DNA of 64,000 bases from Branchiostoma lanceolatum (lineage: Eukaryota > Chordata > Leptocardii > Amphioxiformes > Branchiostomatidae): assembly GCF_035083965.1 (NCBI RefSeq), contig NC_089724.1, positions 21,418,474 through 21,482,473 on the forward strand, given 5' to 3'. The notes under the pieces are model-generated. The model did no database searches, was not told the DNA's origin, and saw only the letters and a program-made list of their open reading frames with translations. A program made the translations under genes and the position numbers. Position 1 is the first letter of the stretch, and the number at the start of each line of letters is the position of its first letter. Positions 35,040 through 45,600 of the stretch are shown piece by piece.

Positions 35040-37245
35040 AGAGTTCCACGAACACATTATCTTCGCCAAATAATCAAGGCTTATTATGGAGAGTGATTGA
35101 TATTTACGTGCTTATTACCCCCTGCAAATTTGATCATGCACCATACCATTTGGAAGTTATGATGGGGAAAATGAGTCCAGTCTAGATGGGGTTAAAAATC
35201 ATTTGGTGGAACACGACTAGTATATGTGTAGAGTGTGCTGATACAAATGTATATGTTAAAACTGGTCATGAAAAAATATAAGTATGTTGATATTATATGG
35301 GCCACAAAGGTTCGATATTGCAGTGTTGTAAGTTGAAAGTGATGATGAAATGGTACAGTCAATATATATGAATAGAATAAATCTTTATTCCATATCAAAC
35401 ACATTTTGAAAGACATAATATCATAATATCATAATATCATAATATCATAATATCATAATATCATAATATCATAATATCATAATATCATAATATCATAATA
35501 TCATAATATCATAATATCATAATATCATAATATCATAATATCATAATATCATAATATCATAATATCATAATATCATAATATCATAATATCATAATATCAT
35601 AATATCATAATATCATAATATCATAATATCATAATATCATAATATCATAAATTCATAATATCATAATACAGTAATATCATAATATCATACATTCATAATA
35701 TCATAATATCATAATATCATAATATCATAATATCATAATATCATAATATCATAATATCATAATATCATAATATCATAATATCATAATATCATTATATCAT
35801 AAATTCATAAATTCATAATATCATAATATAATAATACAGTAATATCATAAATTCATAAATTCATAATATCATAAATTCATAATATCATAATATTTAAGCC
35901 TACTGTCTCACTTTTTTTTGGAGTGTGTTAGATTTGTGAGACCTGTTACTGTTTTTTTTCTCTGTCTCTGTCTTTATATTCATCGCTTTGACTTGTCCCG
36001 CACGGGGCCAGACCTTTCCTGTGTTTGTTGATATAAGCTCCGTCCCAGCGGGAGTGTAGTTGAGCCGGTGGTTTTTGAGGTCACCAGAGAGCATCAATCT
36101 AATTTGCACAGGCCTGCTGACAAGCAGGTGTTGTCCTTAGATATAGGTCGACAAAAGGTACTTAAAAATGTAATTATAAACAAGCCTATTTCACCACTTA
36201 ATTAGACCCTGATTACAATTCCATACGTCTTTATTTGTTAATCATTACCTCAATAACCTAACTGTCCAAAACAATGCAAATTCATCAAACCCTACCCGAG
36301 TTATTCGCCTCCAAAGGTAACATAAAAAAAAGCCCACTGCAGTTCTAAGCAAGCCACTAGGGGGTCTAAACTTACATCACTTACTCCCTGCCCCAAGAGC
36401 TGTATACCACTTAAAAATCGTTACCATAGCACTTGTATGAAATTTGACTACAAGCTTTCGGGGAATTTATAAACTTTCCTCATTTATTATGCAAACTATC
36501 GTCTTATTTGCATGACAAGTATTCAGTTATGTAAAGCATCACCGAAATTATCCACATGCCATAAATTATGATAATCCGTCAATCCCTGCTGGAGTTATTT
36601 GTCTCCAAATGTATTAACAAAAACGCCAACTGCAGTTCCAAACGAGCAGCTAGGGGGCCTTAATTCCCACCACTCACTTGCCGTCCCAGAAGTACTACCA
36701 AAAAATCATGAACCTGACGCCTCCAGAAAATTTGGCCTCAAACGTTGAAGCTCCGCTGCAGTACCTCAAATACCCGATAGGAGGCCCATTATCGAACTTG
36801 ACCTTCCTCTTTGACATCACTACCTATCCACGAAATATCATGCACAACCGCCAATAGCTCCTCGAGTTATGCTGGCGACATACAAACTCTCTCACACACA
36901 AAGCCTGCTGCAGTTTTGTAGGAAAGCGCCAAATAAATAATTTCTAAACTTGACCTCCGTTCCCACAATCTCTTCCAAAAATCATTGAGATCCATCAACG
37001 TTTCCGTCATTTTTTTTGCCTACATACAAACACAGAAAAATTAAAAGTCCGCTGTAGTATTGTTGAAAAACGCCAGGTGAACGATTTTTGAACTTGACCT
37101 TCCTTTGCACAACCACTACACACCTACCAAATATCATGAAGATCCATCAAAGGTTTCCCGAGTTATGCTCTTGATATACATACAGACCCACACAACAGCC
37201 GGCTCAACCGAAAACATAATCTACTCCGAGTTCCTCGGCGAAGAT
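35040..37245. repeat. Composite repeat region with ATTATCTTCGCC / GGCGAAGATAAT ends
   Basis: The left end has ATTATCTTCGCC near 35059 and the right end GGCGAAGATAAT near 37230. The right half (about 36200-37200) consists of diverged units of about 120-150 bp sharing CTGCAGTT, AACTTGACCTTCCT, ACCAAATATCATG and CGAGTTATGCT. The AATATCAT array lies inside. Whether the two ends belong to one element is not certain. Confidence 0.55.
35417..35890. repeat. 8-bp satellite (AATATCAT)n
   Basis: Roughly 58 units of ATAATATC/AATATCAT with few variants (AAATTCAT, ATACAGTA) that concentrate at about 35650-35690 and in the last 80 bases; the first 230 bases are almost perfect. Confidence 0.97.
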
Positions 37246-37664
37246 AATTAACTACATTTCAGATCAAAGGACAAACCTATCCCCTTACGTACATGGAACT
37301 GGGTGTTGACGCACCAAAATCGTGAAAGGGCGGATCCCATCTTAAGTTTCCATTTTCCTGATCGTGACTCCATATGCTGTCGGAATGTGCCATGTTCTAC
37401 TTGGTGGGAAATGAGAGGGAAGGGATGGTATTTGCAAATCAACTTTTTCTAGAATATTGCATATTTTGTTGTATAGGACACATCATGGAAGACCTTACCT
37501 CAGGATACCAAGTTTGGATAACGTTGTCCGGTATCACTCAGAAGACAGAAGAAAAAAAAGTCCGGAATGATGCACACAAACACACACACATCACACATAT
37601 ACGTGATTTCCATGAACGTAGGCAATACGGCAGTAACCTTACGATTTACACACATAGAGCTTTA

Positions 37665-37784
37665 AAAGGAGAGGGGCAGACTTAATCATTCAGAACTTTT
37701 TCCAGAGAAGAACCCACTCTGCTGTTATCTGCATATAAAACGACCCTCTTCTGTCGGTGGACCAGTTGCAGTTTACACGTACAG
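37665..37784 (+). promoter_or_regulatory. Promoter and non-coding exon 1 of QRFP-like gene A
   Basis: TATAAAA at 37734-37740 lies about 25-30 bases before the inferred start. Exon 1 (about 37765-37784) ends CGTACAG|GTCAGT. The block aligns with 40570-40701 of gene B (AGCTTTAAAAGGAGAGGGG against AGCTTTTATAAGGAGAGGG; CTGCATATAAAACG in both). Confidence 0.75.
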
Positions 37785-38117
37785 GTCAGTACTTTTTCTC
37801 CTCAGTTTTCTCCTAATTCAAACAGTCCTAGGTTTTGCTGCTGCTGTTATATCGGTCTAACATAAAGAGTACCCAACGGCCTGGACGCCTCTCGTGTTTT
37901 CCCGAATGGAAGAATACTATCAATTGAGTACACATTAGTTCCAGAAAAACTAACGAAACCAGTACATAACAAGATATAGCGTCTGTTATACACCTCCTTA
38001 GTGCTGAAAGGCTTTTAGTCGCCGACGGTTGACTGATTTAGTCGTGCGCTTCACATCTTTTTTTTTGCAAATTCCGTTATCAATTTTTGGGCATGTACAT
38101 TTTCCCGTTACAGTAGA

Positions 38118-38582
38118 ATGTCTCGGATGCTAGCTGTGCTGTTAGCGGTCCTGGTGACCACGGCCGCGGCGGTCAACCGCCTGGATCGCCGCTCCTCCCC
38201 GTCCAAGGACGAGGCCCTCGAGCAGAAACGAGCCAACCTCCTGGCGCTCCTGGAAGACGACGACGACAACACTCGTGAGCCCTCTGACGTCCCAGTTCTC
38301 GGGGAGCGCCTCACAGAGGAGGAAGCCGAGGCCTTGGTTAAGTACCTACAGGAACCGACAGGCGACGGTCTTCGACGGCCGCTGCACACTGGCCCGGGTC
38401 GTTACCGGCAACGCATGGACGGGGTCCATCGGGGGCCACGTGCGGATGGAGCGGAGCGGGAGAAGAAGACCACCCGAGGTCTGTCTAGCCTTGCCCAATC
38501 GCTTCGGGAAATGGCGCCGAAGAAGGCCGGGATCATCTTTCGCTATGGAAAGAGGGGTGGGGACGAGGCAGAAGAACGCTAA
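38118..38582 (+). CDS. QRFP: QRFP/26RFa-like precursor A, ending in an FRY-amide peptide
   Basis: One coding exon of 154 residues behind an acceptor (CCCGTTACAG) four bases before ATG 38118; exon 1 is non-coding. Signal peptide MSRMLAVLLAVLVTTAAA. A charged spacer follows. Between a KK site and the C-terminal GKR lies a 26-residue peptide starting TTRGLSSLAQ and ending KKAGIIFRY, with Gly for amidation. Length, the TT/TS start and KK-[AG]-G-x-x-F-R end parallel vertebrate 26RFa (KKGGFSFRF). The last residue is Tyr, not the Phe of RFamides. The tandem partner at 40935 keeps FRF. Residues 1-80 are almost identical in both; the rest is diverged. AATAAA at 38842. Secreted peptide; receptor would be a QRFPR-like GPCR. 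Confidence 0.85.
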   Translation: MSRMLAVLLAVLVTTAAAVNRLDRRSSPSKDEALEQKRANLLALLEDDDDNTREPSDVPVLGERLTEEEAEALVKYLQEPTGDGLRRPLHTGPGRYRQRMDGVHRGPRADGAEREKKTTRGLSSLAQSLREMAPKKAGIIFRYGKRGGDEAEER

Positions 38583-38841
38583 TCTTACAGTCAACATCTA
38601 AGATATTTGATCAGTTAAGACGAGGATAAACAATAAGTACAAAAATGTTCACTACTAGTTCTCTGAGATAAAATTAATGAGGAGCAAAGTTTAATCAGGA
38701 ATTGTGAAGCTCATTACTCGACAGAAGGTGCATGTAGTTTCATCCGAGACAAGTGTCTGAATTGAACAACAGGGCAAAGATTTCCCCGTCCAGATGACTT
38801 GAGCCTCAGAGTAAAGCCACAGAACACAACAAGATGTGCTC

Positions 38842-38847
38842 AATAAA
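38842..38847 (+). terminator. Poly(A) signal of QRFP-like gene A
   Basis: AATAAA 260 bases after the stop codon, followed by a GT-rich stretch from 38887 that fits a downstream element. Confidence 0.65.
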
Positions 38848-38885
38848 TGGCTAGAATGGCAACCATAATGCCTGATCATTCACGT

Positions 38886-39060
38886 CTGTATGCTTGCTTG
38901 TGTGCGTGTGTGTGTGTGTTTGGTCTTTGTGAATGAATGTATGTGTGTGTGCGTGTGTGCATGTGTCTGTGTGTGTCTGTGTGCGTGCGTGTATGTCTGT
39001 GTGATTGCGTATGTATGTCTGTGTGATTGTGTGTGTGAGTGTGTGTGTGTTATCTGTCTT
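38886..39060. repeat. Degenerate (TG)n tract
   Basis: GTGT-rich 175-base tract in the 3' flank of QRFP-like gene A. The matching flank of gene B has a shorter tract at 41650-41700, followed in both by TGCGTGAATGTGTATCAAAA, showing that the duplication included this flank. Confidence 0.93.
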
Positions 39061-39170
39061 TCTCTCTGCGTGAATGTGTATCAAAAGTTTGTGTGTGTTG
39101 TTTGAGAGTGTATGAGTATAGGACAGCAAAGATAACTTTAAATTCTCTGCATAAGCCGAGGAAAATCCCA

Positions 39171-40560
39171 CACATATTACAGGGCTGCATTTATGTTAGA
39201 TTACAAATTGCCTAACCTGAGACATCGCGCGTTTCTGTCATCACGTCATTACCGGTGTGAGGTGTCACTTGATGAGACACCAACTCGATAACTCGTGCGT
39301 CGTGACTCAACACAAAGGCGGGAAATGTGTTTGTGTCATATCATTTCGTTCACACCGATGCTCAAATTGAATTTGGTGGGACTCGAGTTCTAGCTAGTAC
39401 ATCCAAGCTATCCACGATAGTCTCTGGTTTAGTCTCTGGTTTATTTCGTTGATGAATGTTAGACATCTAGCTAGGTAATAAGATACGTCCAAAATAGTTA
39501 CTCAAGCAACTGGATAAAATTCTGAAAACGGTCAGACGTAGTTGCAGACAGCATCCCCTATCTTTGATCATCTCTGGTTTATTGTTTATAAACATTTTGC
39601 TGGTATCGTGCAGCCAATGTTCTTTTCTCTTCCGCTTGTTTCAGCTGTAAACAAATGGTTTGAATTCACTCGACGTAATGCATCATCCTAGTTTTTTCTC
39701 TACCCATCTTCAATTGTCAGACACGAAACATAATCCGTCTTTACCCACTCTTTGTATTGTCATCATCTGAACAACGTACGCGTTCTTACGTAACATGTGC
39801 TGCCAGGTACGCTTAATTAGCGGAGATGGTATCCTCGTCCTAAAAACTTGTTTTGTAACTTATAATTACCAAAGGAGTTTGGTCTTTTCATACGTTTTGC
39901 TAAGCTATTTTCAGTTGTTGAGAAATGAAGCATTCTAGTTAGCACACTAAACGCCTCGGTTATGTATTATTGGTACCTACATATACACAAGACTACTTGA
40001 CCAATGCATTCATACGATACATGCCTATTTGACTACTTAGATGAAATAAAACAGAAGTCAACAAGGTTGCAAAGACATGTATGTGCCGTGACAACAGGCT
40101 CGTTGATTTTACTCTGTCCATCGTAACTGATCCCACACGACTCGAGACTAATTTTTAATCCAATTTGGACGTCGGTAAATTAAACTAGGTGTTGATGTGC
40201 AAGAGGAACGGATAGGGTGGTCCCCTCTTCTTTAGTTTCATGATTTCATGCGCAGTAGGAACGTATCAATGTTCCACTTGAATAGTGAGTGAGCAAAAAC
40301 GACAGGCATTTTAAAACGTATCATAAATCCTGTATTTGTTTTCCTTTTGTTGTGTATCTTGATACATAGGAAACACGACGCAAGAAATCATCTATTGTCC
40401 CGGCGAAAGTTCTGAAGTTCTGAAGGTTCTGGTTCTTTCAATTTACTTTTAGTAGATAGTCTCTGACAGACTTGTTGAAACTGTATATCTCTCGGAAACG
40501 TATAGCACACGGTGGTCATCTCCAGGGACGTGGGCGGTGTGAATGTGACGTAACTTAGGA
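39171..40560. other. Spacer between the two QRFP-like genes
   Basis: No coding exon. A relic arm of the 9.4-kb inverted-repeat element lies at 39475-39565 (TAATAAGATACGTCC ... CAGCATCCCCTATCTTT). A CRE-like TGACGTAA is at 40546-40553, just before gene B's promoter. Confidence 0.5.
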
Positions 40561-40701
40561 TACGTGCACAGCTTTTATAAGGAGAGGGACCGACAGTTCG
40601 CTCAGAACCTCTACCGGAGAAGCTCTATCCACAGCCTACTGCCATCTGCATATAAAACGCAAACCTTATATCGGTAGATCAGCAGCAGTTTACAAGAACA
40701 G
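40546..40701 (+). promoter_or_regulatory. Promoter and non-coding exon 1 of QRFP-like gene B
   Basis: TGACGTAA (40546-40553), TTTATAAGG (about 40574) and TATAAAA (40651-40657) precede exon 1, which ends GAACAG|GTTTGTG at 40701. The counterpart of gene A lacks the CRE-like site. Confidence 0.7.
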
Positions 40702-40934
40702 GTTTGTGTTTTTCCCTTCCTTAGGTTAAGATTCGGGGAATTGTGTTTTATACTGTGAAAGAAACATATTCCGAAAGGTTAATACAGATTGCAATGTAAA
40801 AAAAAACTGGACATGTCCTTAGTACTGAAAGGCATTCACCTTGGTAGTAGAAGATAAGGGCATTTATAACTACTCTTGAGGTTTACTGCTTTCTCAGGAT
40901 TGATTTGTTGTACCAATTTTTACATAACAGTGCA

Positions 40935-41372
40935 ATGTCTCGGATGCTATCTGTGCTGTTAGCGGTCCTGGTGACCACGGCCGCGGCGGTCAACCGCCCG
41001 TCTCCCCACCGCCTGGATCGCCGCTCCTCCCCGTCCAAGGACGAGGCCCTCGAGCAGAAACGAGCCAACCTCCTAGCGCTCCTGGAAGACGACGACAACG
41101 ACACTCGTGAGCCCTCTGACGTCCCAGTTCTCGGGGAGCGCCTCACAGAGGAGGAAGCCGAGGCCTTGGTGAAGTACCTACAGGAACCGACAGGAGGCTT
41201 TCGGCGACCAGTGCTTGATGCGTACAGGCCTGACGTGGAGCAGGTGGAGCGGGAGAAGAAGACCTCCCGGCTGCTGTCGTGGGCAGCTCAGATGCTCCGC
41301 ATGATGACGACCAGAGGCGGGATTCACTTCCGCTTCGGGAAGAGGGATGGGGCCGAGGGAGAGGAACGTTAA
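40935..41372 (+). CDS. QRFP: QRFP/26RFa-like precursor B, ending in an FRF-amide peptide
   Basis: One coding exon, 145 residues, from ATG 40935 just after the acceptor TACATAACAG; an in-frame upstream extension would be intronic. Signal peptide MSRMLSVLLAVLVTTAAA, charged spacer with RR and KR sites, then after EKK a 25-residue peptide starting TSRLLSWAAQ and ending RGGIHFRF before GKR. The TS start, length and GG-x-x-FRF-G end match vertebrate 26RFa. Tandem duplicate of gene A 2.8 kb upstream; promoter and 3' flank are duplicated too. Four extra codons (PSPH) follow the signal peptide. AATAAA at 41581. An amphioxus QRFP-like peptide is known, and this copy is the better match. Confidence 0.9.
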   Translation: MSRMLSVLLAVLVTTAAAVNRPSPHRLDRRSSPSKDEALEQKRANLLALLEDDDNDTREPSDVPVLGERLTEEEAEALVKYLQEPTGGFRRPVLDAYRPDVEQVEREKKTSRLLSWAAQMLRMMTTRGGIHFRFGKRDGAEGEER

Positions 41373-41580
41373 TCTTACAATTAGCATCTTCAGTTTGTTA
41401 AAGCTTGGCACGACGGGAAAAAGCTTTTTTTTTCTGATAGAGTTGGTGCTATATATTAGGAATGATAAAAATCATCACTTGCCAAGATGTGGCTTTAATC
41501 GAGAAAACGTTTGTCTGGATTGTACAATAGTATAATGATGTCCTTTGTTTAGATGGTTTCTACACAAAGAAGCTGTGACC

Positions 41581-41586
41581 AATAAA
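41581..41586 (+). terminator. Poly(A) signal of QRFP-like gene B
   Basis: AATAAA 209 bases after the stop codon, followed about 65 bases on by a TG tract. Confidence 0.65.
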
Positions 41587-41661
41587 GTGACTGGAATGAT
41601 AGTAAGCGATTCGCGTCGTTAATTTTCGATCGTTTGCGACTTGCTGTCTAGATGTGTTTGT

Positions 41662-41703
<42 letters not shown>

Positions 41704-42604
41704 CTGTCTTTTTCTCTGCGTGAATGTGTATCAAAAGTTTGTGTGTATGGGGGGTGCTTGAGAGTGTATGAGTATAGGACAGCAAAGATAACTTAAAATT
41801 CTCTGCATAAGCCGAGGAAAATCACACACACATCTCAGACTTCATAATGGAATGATTCTGGGTACTTTTGTCTCATGTGACGAGTCTAGGATCGATGATA
41901 TGACAGGCAAAAATCATACTCCAGGTAACATGTGGGTGACAACTCGGTGATACGTTACTTGTTGACGTTTTGCCATTTGATCCTAATGCCTCATCATGCC
42001 TGCTCTCAGTTTCATAGAGTATTCCGGCTTCTGTTTCACAACTGGTTTGAAGCAAACTTTTCGTGACTCAGACTTTACAGTACAAAGTGATAACAAATCT
42101 CCAGTGGGTCCATATTAACGGGTTTATTTGTCTCCCATGGTACCGTTCGCAGTCTAAACATGACGAGTAGGCGATGTGGTGTACAGCTGTAAATTACACC
42201 ACTCTACTTCTGATCACCGTGTCATGCACGTATGTGTCGCTAGGGTGTAAGAAAACGACTACACTTCGGATATAACAAGAACCCACATCTTATCTGAAGG
42301 CGACGAATGCTAAAACACACAAAAATGTTTGGAATCAATCCCCTCGAAGTTGGGTACATTCTATACATGATTCTCCTGTCTGTAAGGACTCGGCTATATC
42401 TGCTGACGTGATATTCGTTTAATCATCAATCAACGACACAGAATCTGTTTGGTTGTTTGAACAATAATGTCTCAAAATGGCGATCCTTAGGACTGAAAAT
42501 GAGTTGACGAGTGTAAAATTGGCATAAAACTCCCCACAAATTACAACAATTCTTCTCTTCCTTCCTGTTTCATACTCTATCCGCGGCTCCCTGTCACGAG
42601 CCCG

Positions 42605-45600
42605 TTACTCTCCTCCCTTCAGAATCCGGACGAACTCGTTGTACTTGATGTTGCCCTTGTCGTCCAAGGGCAGAACCTTCAGCGTCTCCGCTATCTCCTC
42701 CTTCGTGAACGGCTGCTCCCCGGCAGTCGAGACGAGGGTGATGAAGCTGCAGTAGTGACGGGAAGAGAAGTGGCCATGGATGTCTTGTTTTACAAAGATG
42801 TGACTATGCGCCTACCTTATGAGAATCTAGTTTAAAGTTACCGCTTAAGTTTGACAACTAGAATCAAAATGAAACCGTTGGTGTAACAGCATGGGAATAG
42901 GATTTTCATATGCTAAGTCTGCTTAGTACAATAACCCTCAACCTTCCCAGGATAGTTCTAAAGTGGTAACTAGACCAAAATAAACTACAAACGTTGGCAT
43001 GAACAAGATTTCAAGGACGCAGAAGAACCTGTCCCCAATGGCCGAGGAATGGGAGGGCCGCTAGGGGGGGGGGGGGGGGCTGCATGCCCTTATACGTAGA
43101 GCGTAATGAGCCGTTTTAATTTTACGTAGAGCGTTGCCGACCACTCCAATTCAACGTAGAGCGTAATCTGCGTATTTTGCGTTGAACGTTATTGACCACT
43201 TTAATTCTACGTAATGCGTAGCAGTTACCCGGAATTTAGCGTAAAACGTACTTGATGAATTGTGCGTAAAGCGTTGTCAAACTTTTCTAACCTTGCTCTA
43301 AGTCACAAACGAGTGCGCAGTCTGTTTGTTTTGCTATCCCCCCCTTTTATACAATTGAACAATCCACCGAACTCGTTCCCAAAATCTTGTTTTTAGAAGT
43401 TTGACACTTTTGCTAGTGCGCAGAAGAGCCGCTTGGTTAAAAATGGAGACCGGCCTGGGGGGGGGGGGGGGTGCTCCTTAAGAGCAAGGGATTTAAGCCT
43501 GATGATGATGACAATGGTATTAGATAGCTAGCTGCAGACCAACATGTAGTAAGGGTGTTCAGTCAATGTATGAATTGAACCTTCTTCTAGAATAAAGTTG
43601 TTGATAGAAGTTATCATACAACATATGGGCCAATGGGCCATAAATGTAGTTCTCTTGCTGACTGGAAGGACCGCATTCTTTCCCCTCCCCTATTAATCCT
43701 GATCAAAGACCAGAACGCTCCTGAAACATCCTGACGTCCGCCCGTGTAGACAACTGCTGTTCCTTTTCAAAGGAGAGAAGTGGGTTCTGCGGTTTTTTGT
43801 TGTTCTTTCATTAATCGACGATGGACAGGATGAAAAGTTTTTCAAAGGTTTGATGCGGAAGAATTGTTGTCTCTTCTCGATTCCATAAGTTGCTAAAAAG
43901 GTTTAATAATTTGACAAGGGTTGGACAGATTTGTCATTTATAACCAAAGCTGTACTACAATGGCTCTCCACATGCTCTGATGTAAATCATATCGTATTGA
44001 CGCAGGTATCAGGGTGACCCAAATACTGCAAAATATAGAAATGTTCACGGTGGTTTTATGTTCGCGGTTTTCGCGGTGACCTCTCAGCGCGAACTTAATA
44101 TTCCCCCTAATTTTGACAATGTATACCATGTTTCAGGGTGTCAGGGTGTGTTTCGCCAAATGGCGTTTATATCGCTTGACCGATTTAGATTCAGACCCTG
44201 CTTCAATTGCATAAAAGTTTGTTTTTTCTCTAGCTACAGTTCTCTCCAGTAGCAGGACATGTTATAAGTCGAATAACGGCCCTCACAGTAGGCCATATAT
44301 TTACGCTTTTTAAAGAACAAAGGATCTTGAAAGAAACTACTGAAACGATTTTATCTTTAGCTTCTTTCTATAAAGGTTGCTCTTGACCAACCAATTTCCA
44401 CAAATCCCTTGCTCTTAAGGAGGTCCCCAGGTGCTCCCTTACCAGGCCTGCGGATTTTGCCACGCCGTATTTCAGACATGTCGTACTCCGTCCAAAGCAC
44501 GTCGTAGTTGAAGAGAACTACATCGTACCTTTGTGTCACCACGACGTAGTACAGTTAGGCCGTATTTCAGTCCTGCATAATGCATTGGGAAGCTTAATAA
44601 TTTAGCGTAGAGCGTAGAGAGGCGTCCTGAATTTAGCGTAATACGTTGTTGGCCGTCCGAATTTAGCTTAGGGCGTTGTCGGGACCCCCCCATACAGGCC
44701 TTCCTAGGGGCGCTGCTCGATCAGACTAAACCACTACTTACCCGTCTTTGTGTATCCCAGTTCCTGCTGCGTCTAAATTTTCAAACGCTTCTAACAGAAC
44801 CTCCTCCTTGTCGGAACCTGTATGGCGGAAATCCGAGAGTGATTATGGTTTTCTAAAGTCGGAATCCTCGCCGGCAATCGTAGGGCCTTACTTTAAGCAA
44901 CTCATGATATGAAAGCTTGCATTGTCCAACAATCGAGACGCTACTCATAAACACAAGAAAACAATACATGTTTTGAGTGGAGTAAATACCTTGAAGTTTG
45001 CCGCCGAAGAGGGTCATGAACATAGTGAAGTTGATGGGACCGGTGGCCTGTCCAATCATGGCGTCAAGATCCTTGTCAGAAACCGACTTCCCTACAAGGT
45101 AAGGGGGAGGGGGCACGATATGTGAGGACAGGGTGGTTTTATAGACGGTTCATGCAGGTGAAATTTCATTTGAAGTCATATTCTAGGCAGCTGCAGCCTT
45201 CTTCGCAGACCTAGGAGCGTTGGCGTTCATTGTTTGGGCGAGCGCTGCTTTGCGATTTTCAACATGGGCCAGGTTCTCTCTTCGAGGTCGGTTCTGAGCG
45301 CCCAGAAGCTTGTAGACGGACGTAAACGGGTATGAGAGCCCATGTTGCAAATCGCGAATCAGCTCTTCCCTCCAAAAACAAATGCCGACGCTCCTAGAGA
45401 GCTATATTCTAACCAGGAAGAAAAGTTAAGGGTGGTAAATGTAGGTTGAATTATTTCCCAAAGTATATCTCCCAGTTCGTTTTTTTTCTAACATGTCTAG
45501 TACATTTTTTGTTCTATGCCTATCATAGAGGTCTCCGTGTAATGTAGGTAGCTGAATGGTTTGCAGGAAATGAGCTGACGATAGTTAAGGAATCAAGCTT

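Larger units (their letters stand above)
33710..35040. other. Upstream flank of the HMG20-like gene, repeats
   Basis: Holds a hairpin element (34046-34144) and the simple-sequence run at 34866-34985. An open frame at 34239-34457 (minus) has no recognisable family. No TATA box seen before the HMG20-like start. Confidence 0.4.

Noticed and set aside
38890-39171. VCVCVC and HTHTHT frames near QRFP-like gene A
   Set aside because: Artefacts of the TG tract.
40905-40934. Upstream ten-codon extension of QRFP-like precursor B
   Set aside because: It lies before the splice acceptor (ACATAACAG) and would spoil the signal peptide.
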